Below, piece by piece: positions 36,878-47,000 of a stretch of DNA of 64,000 nt; position 1 is the stretch's first letter, and the number at the start of each line of letters is the position of its first letter. The translations under genes and the position numbers were made by a program. The DNA comes from Rhypophila decipiens (lineage: Eukaryota; Ascomycota; Sordariomycetes; Sordariales; Naviculisporaceae). The stretch covers positions 62,001 through 126,000 of the forward strand of contig MU858095.1 of assembly GCA_033297075.1 (NCBI GenBank), given 5' to 3'. The notes beneath the pieces were generated by a model. It worked only from the letters and a program-made list of their open reading frames with translations. It was not told the origin of the DNA and did not search any database.

Positions 36878-37431
36878 TGTGATGGCGTGTGAGTGTTGAA
36901 GCTCGTGACGGAAATAAACATGGAGGTTGTGATGTGATATTTGGCTGATACCGGAATCACCTGGCCAAGGAAGTTCAGGTGTTGCAATCCAAGTCTACTA
37001 ATACCCAAGGCCAGTCATCGAGGTCCAATCCTTTCGACCGGGCACTTGTTTTAACAGGAAGACGTGCTGACAGCTTCAGCTGAGGTCATGGAGCGGTGAG
37101 ACCAAGCTGTGCGCCTGCGCCGCTGGTCCTTGCGGGGACTCGGCAAGAAATGGTCGGATGATATTGTCAGGGGCTGAGATTAGGTCGGTGTCAGTCGTGC
37201 TTGGCTATCCATGGTGGCGATTCGGTTTCGCTCCGAATAGTCTCTGGCTAACTCCGAAAATCCCCTCTGCGACACGCAGATCCCACGCCGCGGCCTTGGG
37301 AACCCCGAGTAAAGTGCCCTCGACACACAGGTGGTTGCTATGGCTAGATTAGTACCATCTTGAGGATTTGTGGTCCCCTGAGATATTACCAAAGGAACAA
37401 ACAGCAGCAGCAGCAACAGAAGTAGCCCAGC
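36878..37431. promoter_or_regulatory. Bidirectional promoter, NR-PKS / acyltransferase
   Basis: 554 bases separate the divergent starts of the NR-PKS and the first acyltransferase, so both are probably controlled from here. A CAGCAGCAGCAGCAAC stretch lies in the presumed leader of the acyltransferase. I could not identify a cluster-specific factor site with confidence. Confidence 0.5.
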
Positions 37432-38817
37432 ATGGCCAATTTTGAACACCTCAAGGATGTTGTTGGCCAGCTTCCTTTTCTAAAAACCTACAGTCATCTT
37501 CTCCTCGTCTTTCCTCTTCCGTCAGATGATGAGGCATCGCGGCAACGGGTCAGAGAGTCCCTCTATCAGGCGTCCCAGCAACTTACAGCGGCCTTTCCAT
37601 GGCTCGGTGCAAAGGTCGTCGAGAGAAGCAGCTCCCCCGGAAAGTCCAACTCGTTTGAGTTGGAGCCCTGCGGCGTCTGGTCCTCTCCCAAGTCCATTAT
37701 ACGCGTAAAGGACTGCACTTCGTCCAGCCCTTCTTACGATGACATTGTCAAAGAACGAGGGCCAGCTTGGATGTTCCCCGGAGCCCTGCTGGCGCCTCGA
37801 AATGCGTTCCCGGAGAGCTACACAGCAACCGACGAGGATCCTGCGCCGGTGGTGGCCTTCCAGGCCAACTTCATACACGGTGGCTTGCTTCTGGACTGCG
37901 CTGCACAGCACAATATCGTGGACATGAAGGGCATCGAGCAATGTTTCAATCTCCTCGCGACGGCTCTCAGAAACGAAACATTCACAGACGACGCCATCGC
38001 CCACGGGAACCTCGACAGACGAACCCTGATTCCCCTGCTCGACTTGGACTCGGAAACCATGCACGACCACAGTCAATTCTACCGACCAAAGCCTGATGAC
38101 CCCGTCCCACCACCACTCGAACCGAGCTCGCGCTTCTCGTGGCGATATTTCCGCTTCTCTGCAGATCGCCTCGCCCAGCTAAAGCTACGTGCATCTTCGT
38201 CCATGTCCGACTCGATCCCCGCCGTTTCCTATGTATCTACCAACGATGCACTGATGGCCTTTTGCTGGCAGCGCGTCATCGCCGCGCGGCTCCGACGCCG
38301 CCAGACCGGGCATGCCATTGGCAAGCTGCTTCGGGCGGTCGACGCGCGAAATACCATGGGCGTGCCCAATGGTTACATGGGCGATCTCGTCACAATCGCG
38401 ACCTCCCGCCTGGGCTTTCAAGACCTGGTCGACATGCCGCTGGGGGACGTGGCCACCTTGCTCCGACGAGACCTCTTGGCCGTGAACAACCGCGACTACA
38501 TCCGGAGCTTTGCAACTTTTGTCGCCAGCACCGACGATAAGTCTCAGATCGTCTACGGCGGAAAGTTCAACCCCGATACGGACATTGGGTCATCGTCGTG
38601 GGCGGCGTTGGGGCTGTCAAAGGTGGATTTCGGGCCGTTGTTGGGGAAGCCGGCCATGATCAGGCGGCCGGATTTTGTCCCGCTCAAGAGCGATATTTAC
38701 CTGATGCCGATGCTGGCGTGCGGGGATATTGATGCGTTGCTGTGTTTTAATGATGTAGACTTTCAGGGGCTGATGGAGGATGGGCTTTGGAGAAAATATG
38801 CCGATTACATTGGCTGA
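37432..38817 (+). CDS. HxxxD acyltransferase (trichothecene 3-O-acetyltransferase-like) 1
   Basis: Single exon, 461 aa. The catalytic HxxxD motif is HNIVD at residues 160-164, following FQANFIHGGLLLDCAAQ, which is the usual context in the BAHD-like fungal transferase family. The C-terminal half has VSTNDALMAFCWQRVIAARL, typical of this family, and SKVDFGPLLGKP where the structural DFGWG motif is expected, so that motif is divergent. Such enzymes move an acyl group from CoA or a carrier protein to a hydroxyl. In azaphilone clusters homologues acylate the pyranoquinone core, in some pathways with a polyketide chain made by the partner HR-PKS (family knowledge). It shares a promoter with the NR-PKS, so it probably acts on that product. 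One of three acyltransferases in the cluster. Confidence 0.88.
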   Translation: MANFEHLKDVVGQLPFLKTYSHLLLVFPLPSDDEASRQRVRESLYQASQQLTAAFPWLGAKVVERSSSPGKSNSFELEPCGVWSSPKSIIRVKDCTSSSPSYDDIVKERGPAWMFPGALLAPRNAFPESYTATDEDPAPVVAFQANFIHGGLLLDCAAQHNIVDMKGIEQCFNLLATALRNETFTDDAIAHGNLDRRTLIPLLDLDSETMHDHSQFYRPKPDDPVPPPLEPSSRFSWRYFRFSADRLAQLKLRASSSMSDSIPAVSYVSTNDALMAFCWQRVIAARLRRRQTGHAIGKLLRAVDARNTMGVPNGYMGDLVTIATSRLGFQDLVDMPLGDVATLLRRDLLAVNNRDYIRSFATFVASTDDKSQIVYGGKFNPDTDIGSSSWAALGLSKVDFGPLLGKPAMIRRPDFVPLKSDIYLMPMLACGDIDALLCFNDVDFQGLMEDGLWRKYADYIG

Positions 38818-39544
38818 ATGCGAATACATCACTCATTATCACTGTATCTAGAAATGAACATGGCAAGACGCGTCGGCGACGCGTCACGCATGTTTCTCCT
38901 TTATGGCATCCGGCCAGTTGGCGCACAGCTGGCGAGGCGGCTTCCAGGTGGAAAGACCCAGGCAATCCATTGGAAAAAGGGGGCCAGCTGGTCACAACTG
39001 TCATGGGTTTACATAATCCAGCGCAACCGCCCCCCCCGAGATAAGAAATTTGGTCATCGTACTCCGTATCATGCGTGAGATACCTTGTCACTGTAAAATC
39101 CGGCACAGTCTATGAAGAAAGTTCAACTAAAATTCCGGCATCTTGACCGCTAGTTTACCATCCCGTCACGCTGCTTCCTGCTTGTTCATTTCACGTCCAA
39201 GCTCTCCGCCTCGAGAAGGTCGACCCCGATCCTCCGGTCGGGTTCGGCTTCCATTCCGATCAGCCGGGCACCCGCCGACCGAGGCCTCAAGAAATTGAAA
39301 CCGAGTAACTGCAACGATACCCTCTCCCGACATGCATGTTCGCGCGGCACAATTCCGGGCCTCGGGCCAATCCCGAATGTCTTTGCAAGTGGCAACACCA
39401 TACTTGGGTGCCGAGACTGCTTTCTTATGTCCTTACGCGATGTTGATCTGACAGATGATCAGATCAGTAGAACTATGGAATGTGAATTATACCACCTCCC
39501 TTTGAATTTCCAAAACCTACTGACGCTACATGTGATCGTCAACC
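38818..39544. other. Intergenic, no gene seen
   Basis: About 730 bases between the acyltransferase stop and the reductase start. Frames on both strands are short and without motifs; this holds the terminator of one gene and the promoter of the next. Confidence 0.5.
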
Positions 39545-40405
39545 ATGACTTCCTCCACCAATAAATCCGTCCTCATCACAGGCTGCAGCGACGGCAGTCT
39601 AGGCGCCGCCCTAGCCGAGTCCTTTGCCCAGCACGGATTTCACGTTTTCGCTACACTGCGCAACCCAAAGAAAGCCTCTCTACTAGCAGCCTCTCGTCAT
39701 GACATCGAAGTCTTGACGCTCGACGTCACAGACCCAGCCTCCATCGCGTCATGCAAAGAGACCGTAGCCACCAAAACAGGCGGCACGCTCGATATCCTCG
39801 TCAACAACGCCGGGTGCATGTTCATCATGCCGCTTCTGGACACAGACATCGCCGAGAGCAAGAAAGTCTACGATGTTAATGTCTGGGGACTGCTCGCCGT
39901 CACACAGGCGTTTGCGCCCATGCTGGTGAAATCAAAGGACGGCGTGGTGCTGAATATCGCGAGCATCGGGGGAGCTGTGCGCATGGCTTGGCAAGGAATC
40001 TACAACTCGTCCAAGGCCTCGGCCCGCTGGCTCTCGGAGACTCTTCGGATTGAGATGCAAGGCCTCGGCGTGCGCGTGATTACTGCCATGGTCGGCGAGG
40101 TCGAGACCAACATCTATGAGAAGCGACGTCTCGAGCCGGAGCTGCCACCGTCTTCGTACTACGCTTCGATAAAGCACCTTATCTTTCAGCAGGGGACCGG
40201 GCAGATGCAAAAGGAGAATGAGAAGGCTGCTGTTACCGCAGAGAACCTTGTGCGGGACGTGCTGAGCGGGAGGGACGGCCATGTCTGGCGCGGCGGCGTG
40301 GCGGGGAGAGCAAAATATCTTAGTTGGATTGCGCCTGAGAGGCTGTTTGAGCGGTTTTTGCATTCTTCCAGGGGGGTGTATCAAGTTGAAAGGCCAGTAT
40401 CATAG
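39545..40405 (+). CDS. Short-chain dehydrogenase/reductase
   Basis: Single exon, 286 aa. Classical SDR layout: nucleotide-binding TGCSDGSLG at residues 12-20, NNAG at 87-90, catalytic Ser in NIASIGG (about 140) and YNSSK (Tyr153, Lys157). The sequence resembles the fungal AYR1-like (1-acyldihydroxyacetone-phosphate reductase-like) SDR group, often found as ketoreductases or dehydrogenases in secondary-metabolite clusters. Within the cluster it could reduce a ketone of the side chain or oxidise an alcohol; the direction cannot be read from sequence. The N-terminus is predicted cytosolic. It lies between two acyltransferases, in the same orientation as the first. Confidence 0.9.
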   Translation: MTSSTNKSVLITGCSDGSLGAALAESFAQHGFHVFATLRNPKKASLLAASRHDIEVLTLDVTDPASIASCKETVATKTGGTLDILVNNAGCMFIMPLLDTDIAESKKVYDVNVWGLLAVTQAFAPMLVKSKDGVVLNIASIGGAVRMAWQGIYNSSKASARWLSETLRIEMQGLGVRVITAMVGEVETNIYEKRRLEPELPPSSYYASIKHLIFQQGTGQMQKENEKAAVTAENLVRDVLSGRDGHVWRGGVAGRAKYLSWIAPERLFERFLHSSRGVYQVERPVS

Positions 40406-40650
40406 GCCAATAGGCAGTTACTTGAAGCATTCATTGCGCTATACATGATAGTAATAAAGCTCTATGATCTACTGAAGACAAAAACATACTTGTTAAGCAT
40501 TGTTCCCTTGATTGAGCTTTTGAAGGATGAGATACTTTGATCCGATAACGTTATTGAATTGCAAAAGGAAACATCGGAAACCATCTGATAGACATCACAA
40601 AGTTCACCTTTATTCCAATCTGCAACCCAAGAAATGACCACCCTCCCCTG

Positions 40651-42075
40651 TCAAAAGCCTTCTTGGGGCAGTAAATTCCCAACCAAAACCTCCCCCACGC
40701 CCTTCAACACCTCGCCCCCAAGCCCATTCCCAGCTGCATACAAGGCACCATTCCAAACCGCCCTCATGCCCAATCGCCCATCAAAGACCCAAGCAATGAC
40801 ATACACATGTCTAGTCAGCACCTCGACACCGATCCCCATCTCCTCTACCTGAATCCACTCCCCTTTCTCCTTGATCCCATACCGTGTATCCACCAACCCT
40901 CCTGCTCCAGGGATCCATGAGAAATCAAGGCCTCCTCTCACATTGTTACCATTAGCTGATGAAGGAGTAGGAGCTGCAGCTCGCATCCGACTCATCATCT
41001 GTGTCGCATATTCTCTCCTTGAGCAGAGCAACGACTCCCCGCCACCAGAAGTATACTCCGAGTTAAAGTATCTAGCGTTATCGAGCCACGAGTTGGAAGC
41101 GGGCACTTTGACCATATACCCCGCGGTGTAGAGGCCACATGCGCCGGGGACGGAGTTGTTTGGAGCGGGAAGATGGGGACGGAGGCTGTGGCGCATGGTG
41201 CTGGTGTGGTGTGTACTGAAAAAGTCGTCTTCTGCTGCTGTAATCATGTTGTAAGCTGTTGCTGTAACCGATGCGTGTAGCGCAGATTCGATTGATAGGT
41301 CAAGCTTCGAGCACGCCGAGAGGAGAGCAGCTGTTTCGGCCTTGGTGAATGATCGATTGGCAATTTGAGTAAATGGATGGGTCGATGCGCTACCAGGCCT
41401 AGTAGAGAAGAAAGTGCGAGGTATATCCAGCGCGCCCGTGTTATGGCTCACGGTCTGGAGGTAGTGGTTTGCTGCGTGTTGGATGGCCTCGGTGGGTGTT
41501 TGGGGCAGGTTGAGAGCTTCTTCCACGCTGGGGACGAGTCGTGCTGTCTCCTGGCCCCAGGACAGCTGGAGAGAAGGTCGTCCGAGACATTCAATGGTGC
41601 CCCGAAAGAGCTCGGCCAGGAGATGGAATGCGCCTATGCCATCTGTGCGCCAGTGCGACATGTGCAAGAGGATTGTCTCTTGGGTCTTTAGGTAATAGCA
41701 GGTAGGGTATCTTGTTGGTTGGAGGTTGCGGATAACGGTCTCCAGGTTGTCATTGTCGACGATGATGAAGGTATCCTTCACCCAACTTGTAAGATCCTCC
41801 AGACTGGGAACCTGATATTGGACAGCGGTGATATCCTCGGTGGTCTTGATAGTCGCCGCGATAGATGGATGACGGAATCGTAAGTGTTTCCATCCATCTT
41901 GGAGTGCCTGAGCCAATGGTTTGGACGAAATACGTGCAGAGAAACGCGCTGTAGCCGAAATGGACCACACATCTTTGCCGACCTTGTGGCCTCCATCGCC
42001 TATCAGCTTGATCATGGATTCATTCTCGCCTGCGGGACGCTCCCAGTGGCCAGGATGGATCTCGACCCAGGACAT
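40651..42075 (-). CDS. HxxxD acyltransferase (Tri3-like) 2
   Basis: Single exon, 474 aa, ATG at 42073-42075. The catalytic motif is HWRTD (residues 141-145) in LLHMSHWRTDGIGAFHL. The overall pattern (SISATARFSARISSKPLAQALQDGWKHLRFRHPSIAATI near the N-terminus) resembles the trichothecene 15-O-acetyltransferase Tri3 and condensation-domain superfamily rather than the Tri101-type of the other two acyltransferases in the cluster. It may transfer acetyl or a longer acyl group to a hydroxyl. Its start is 284 bases from the divergent start of the enoyl reductase, which suggests co-regulation. Confidence 0.85.
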   Translation of the reverse strand: MSWVEIHPGHWERPAGENESMIKLIGDGGHKVGKDVWSISATARFSARISSKPLAQALQDGWKHLRFRHPSIAATIKTTEDITAVQYQVPSLEDLTSWVKDTFIIVDNDNLETVIRNLQPTRYPTCYYLKTQETILLHMSHWRTDGIGAFHLLAELFRGTIECLGRPSLQLSWGQETARLVPSVEEALNLPQTPTEAIQHAANHYLQTVSHNTGALDIPRTFFSTRPGSASTHPFTQIANRSFTKAETAALLSACSKLDLSIESALHASVTATAYNMITAAEDDFFSTHHTSTMRHSLRPHLPAPNNSVPGACGLYTAGYMVKVPASNSWLDNARYFNSEYTSGGGESLLCSRREYATQMMSRMRAAAPTPSSANGNNVRGGLDFSWIPGAGGLVDTRYGIKEKGEWIQVEEMGIGVEVLTRHVYVIAWVFDGRLGMRAVWNGALYAAGNGLGGEVLKGVGEVLVGNLLPQEGF

Positions 42076-42359
42076 TGTATAGTTCTGTACGGCAGAAAGT
42101 CTGGCGGAACAAGGGCAGACGAAGAAATTCAGACAATCAAAAGAATTATGAATTGCCTTGAAATGGCATCATGACCTAACCTGGACCTGGGTATGGACCT
42201 ATGCAGGTTCAACAAATAAGAAAAAGTTACAAGTGGCTGATGATACCCAATCGGATAGCCTGCCGTTGGATGATAACAAAGATCAGGCACATAAATAGTG
42301 ATCCATGTCTCGAGGTCAAAAGGACGGCATTCAATCAAGACAAGAAAGCAACAATTAAC

Positions 42360-43626
42360 ATGCAAAATCTACCCAACACTATGCTCGCCGTCAGGGCTCG
42401 AGGGCCAGACGACCTCTTCGTGGATTCAGAAACCCCAATCCCAAAAGTTCGCCCAGGATATATCCTCATCAAAGTGTTTAGCGTCGCGTTGAACCCCAGC
42501 GATTACAAACGACTCGGAGTCTTCAACGAGAGCGTCTCGCACACCATGGGCTGCGACGCCGCCGGGCGAGTAGTCGTGTGTGGGGGAGATATCGGCCAGA
42601 GCTACAAGCCCGGGGACCGGGTAGCCGGTCTTTGTTACGGCATGAAGCCGCAGGATCCCAGCTGTGGTGCCTTTGGCGAGTATGCCCTGCTCAAAGGCTC
42701 CCTCACGATGCGGGTCCCAGATCATGTGAGCGACGCGGAAGCGGCCACAATCCCGGTCGGCGTCAACTTTGCCGGTCAAGGTGTGTTATCCTCCACCATC
42801 GAATGCGAGTAGCGCGAAAACCCATCTAAAGCCGTGCATGAAGCGCTGTACCATACCCTCCGACTTCCCCTCCCCCTTCCGCGCCTAGGGTTGGGGCTCA
42901 GTACCAAACCCCCCTCGGTGCTCATCTACGGAGGCGCAACAGCAACAGGCATGACAGCCCTGCAATTTGCCCGACTATCAGGCTGCCACGTGATATCAAC
43001 TTGTTCGCCGCGCAACTTTCAACTCGTCAAGGCGTTGGGTGCCCACTCGGTATTCGACTACCACGACGCCGACGCCTGCGGGCCGGCCATCCGCGCCGCA
43101 ACCAACAATAACCTGCTCTATGCGCTTGATTGCGTCGCAGCGGGCGAGAGTCTTCGCATTTGCGCCGAGGCGCTCACCTCGCGATCGGGCGTCGCGACGT
43201 ACACTGCTTCGCTGCCAGTCGGAGATAGATTCCCCCGAAAAGATGTCAGATATGGCTGGACTTCGGGGTATACATGTAGGTTCGGGGCAGGGGGATACTC
43301 AGATCTCTGTGTCACCATCTCCAGTCTCCTCCCCGATAATATCGTCTTGCTGACATTCGGATGTTTTCATCATAGCATTCGGGGAACCGACCCATCTCGC
43401 CGCCAGTGACGCGAAGCTCCGAACAGGGGTAGGCGCCGCAGCCGACTCGGATTCGGATTTTGCTGCATGGTTCTGGAAATTGGCGGTCGATTTGCTGCAG
43501 CATGATCGCCTCCGATTGGGCCCCCTTGTGCATTTGAGACAAGGGGGCTTGGCCGGGGTGCAGGAGGGTTTGGCCGAATTGAAGGGCGGAAACGTCTCGG
43601 CGGGAAAACTGGTGTACACGTTCTGA
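42360..43626 (+). CDS. LovC-like medium-chain enoyl reductase
   Basis: Exons 42360-42780, 42844-43275 and 43376-43626 join to 367 aa. Intron 1 restores NFAGQALYHTL; intron 2 (branch GCTGAC) restores GYTSFGEPTHL, and the last exon ends in the usual ...GNVSAGKLVYTF. The NAD(P)H site is YGGATATGMTALQFARLSG, followed by STCSPRNFQLVKALGA, a run characteristic of LovC-type trans-acting enoyl reductases and the related fungal MDR proteins; catalytic zinc ligands are absent. Such proteins reduce alpha,beta-double bonds either on an HR-PKS-bound chain or, in azaphilone pathways of the Monascus type, on the released pyran intermediate. Since the neighbouring HR-PKS has its own intact-looking ER domain, the second role is a real possibility. 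Divergent from acyltransferase 2. Confidence 0.9.
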
Positions 43627-44068
43627 AAGAATAGACTTCGGGGTATTGCCTGTTGGCCAAATACTAGGTTTCGGTGATTTCTTGAAACGTACGGAGTAGA
43701 TGTTCACGTGAATGCAACACTGTCCAGACTCTTTCGGGCAGCCAGCCGACAGCCGGCTCAACCGCCCGTTCCAGCCGTTGAACGCTTACGTAATCCGTCC
43801 CCTAGCCAACGGCTCAGAGCCCCTGAGATAACTCAACAAACACCGCATGGAGAATTTGTCACATGAACTTTTATTTGAATTGCAGAAAAGATACGGAAAA
43901 ACGCAAATTCAATGACTTCTATGGTAAGAAAGGGAGAACAAAATAACAACCAGTGCTCAAACATCAAGTCTAAAATCTAAACAGAAAATCATGGCGTGAA
44001 ACTTTAACACAACGAAATTGAAAGCCATAATGATAATAAAATTCCAGTCACACAAAGTGAAGCAAAGA
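43627..44068. other. Convergent intergenic region, no gene seen
   Basis: About 440 bases between the converging 3' ends of the enoyl reductase and the HR-PKS; AT-rich near 43850-44050, as expected for 3' flanks. Confidence 0.5.
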
Positions 44069-47000
44069 TTAAGCCCTCTGCTCCTTGACAACCAGCGGAC
44101 TGCGTTCCATAACAAGGCTGGCAAACTCGAGCAACGATCCGCTCTGCACAACCTCAAACACGGACACCTTGGCCTTGGCCGACGCAGCCAACCAGTTGCG
44201 GAGCTCCACGGCAACGAGCGAGTCGACGCCATGGGCCGACATGGCCGCCGTAGCGTCCATCTGTTCTGCCGGCTTGCTGAAAATCACAGCCAGCCGCTCG
44301 GCGACGGCCCGCGCGACCGCCTGTGTCTGCTCGTCTCCGCTGGCCGCCATGTTAAGCGCCTGCAAGAGCATGCCGGTGGGATTATTTGCTGCCCCCGGGG
44401 CTTGCTTGCTAGCCAGTGAGCCACCTAGGTCGCGGGTCAATCGCAATGTACCGAAGCGTCGGTCCCGATAGACCACCGAGTCCTCGGGGAGCTTATCCCA
44501 TCTCGCCAGGCCCATGAGAATCTGTGCGTCATCTGGAGAGTTTTGAGTGGTTGTAGAAGCCATGGACTTGGTCAGGGCACGCTCGAGTACGCGATGGATC
44601 TCTGGTGTGGTTATTGAGACGGATCCGAGACCTTCAACGCGCTTTTGCACGTCATTTGTGCCATCCGCTGTGGTCTGGGTGGCGACGAAGCCGACGTCAG
44701 TGACGCCGCTGAGATCGAGGCTCAAGGCTGGCAATCCAAGCGAGGATCGATGGCGGGCTAGAGCGTCCTCGAAGCTATTTCCTGCTCCGTAGTTGGCTTG
44801 CGATACGTTGCCGAGCTGGCCGACCAAGGAGGATAGCAAAACGAAAAAGTCGAGTTGGTGAGAGAGTAAGAGGTTGTGGAGGTTGGTGCTGCTCTTGACT
44901 TTGGCGTCAACGCCTACCTGCCATTGGTCCAAGGTCATGCTCTCAAACACGGAGTCCTGTATAATGTGTTGTTAGTAACTGGTCAAATAAAACCAGATTC
45001 TTGCAGAAGAAGGCTGAGCCAAACTTACCCTTAGGACCATAGCCCCGTTAATAACACCCTTGATAGGCGGAAGTCTGGCCTCAGAAACCTTTTGCAGAAG
45101 ACCTTGGAGACTCTTCGCATCGGATGCATCACAATTCTGCACAAAAACATTGCAGCCATCAGCCCTTGCCTCCTCCTTTAGTCGCAAGGCGTCTGGGTTA
45201 GTTTCCGCGTTGCGTGATGTGATGACCAAGTTCTTTGCCCCCTGAGAAATGAGCCACGATGCAATAGACCGACCTATGCCGCTTGCACCGCCGACAATGA
45301 GGTACGTTGCATCCGGTTTGGCCAATGGCATTGGACGGGAGGTTATGTTGACCATGTCTTGCTCTCCAGGAACAAGCACCAGCTTTCCCACATGCAATCC
45401 GCTCTGCATCTGCCGCATGGCTCTCTCCAGCTCACTGATGGGGTACTCCTGGATGGGATTTAGAGGCCTCATACTACCATGGACCATCCTCTGGCGACAA
45501 ATCTCCACGCTGGCCGTGAGGGACTCGTGAGTCGGCAGCCCGTCGTATTCGTTCAGCTGGAAGGCGTCAAAGCCAGCATACACGGCACATCTCGCAAAGG
45601 GCGACATGTTAAGCGATCTGTCCGCCTCGAGGTCAACCTTTCCGATCTCGATGAATCTGCCAAAGCGGGCGATACAGCTCCAAGTGGCTTTGAGGAGGGC
45701 TTCAGACAGCGAGTTGAGAATGACATCAACCCCTCTGCCTCCTGTGGCCGCCATAACACCTGTCACAAAACTCTCATCTCGGCTGGAAAAAATGTTTGCT
45801 GGGTCAAGCCCATATTCCTTGACCAAGAGCTGTTTCTTGGCTGCAGAGCTACAGGTTGCAAAAATCTTGGCGCCGACGTGCTGCGCAACCACAATGGCTG
45901 CTTGTCCCACACCTCCCGCACCAGCGTGAATCAGCACTGTCTGACCCCTTTGTAAGCCTCCAAGACGGACAAGGCAATGGTAAGCTGTGATGTAGACGAT
46001 GGGGATAGCGGCAGCGTCGGCCCATGGCAGTTCATCCGGGATCTTGGCGATGCTTGTCCAGAATGCGCGGCATCTGTTGGCAAATCGTCCCCGCCCGATG
46101 CCACACACCCTGTCGCCAACCTTAAGCCCACTCTGCTCTGTGTCTGGGCCCAGAGCAGTGATGACACCAGCGACATCGTGGTTGATGAGCGTGTCGTCGA
46201 TTTGGCCCAGAGCAATCATGATGTCGCGGAAATTGAGACCAAATGCCTTGGCTTCGATCTGGACCATGCCCGAAGGTAGAGGCGACGACATGTCCACTGC
46301 CGAGTCGCCAAAGACGAGATTGCTCAAGGTTCCTCCATTTCCGGGCTGCCACACCAGAGTACGTCCGGGCTGAGAGAAGGGCCCAGTCTGGTGGCTGTCA
46401 TTGTCGTTGTTGACGTCCGCAACGGGATCCATGTCCTCGGCAGGGTATACCCTAGGAACGTGTAGCATCGAGTTCTTGACGGCATATTCCCAGTCAATAT
46501 TGTTCAACTCACGTTTAGGGTCAAATGATTGGCCAAAAACGTGGACGATGTGGGTGATCTGTTCGGCAGTCCACAAGTCGCCTTCCTGCTGCTCAAAGTC
46601 GAGATGGATTAGCTTGTTGCCCGATTGCTCCAGGCGAAGGGTCCGAAGGAAACCTGGTGTCTGGGCAAACTCGGGTGATTTTGAATCCGCCAGGCTGCCA
46701 CGGCTAAGCCATAAGAGACCTTGGGCATTGGTGATGAGTGTCTTGAGCTTGCTAAATGTGTCCTGATTTATTCCTAGCAGGAGAGGCTTGGTCATTTCTG
46801 CAATGAAGACGACGACCTTGTCCTGGACGTGGTCGACGTTTAGGGTGTCCAAGGTATTTGTTACTGGCCTCTTGCCCGTCATGGCAGTGATGGAATCGCC
46901 GAGTTTCGTCTGCCATTCCTGTCGAGGTTCCGAATCGGCAGGGTAAACGATAACAACATCATCAGGAAAGTTCGCCGGAGTCTTTTCGTCCAATGCGGTG

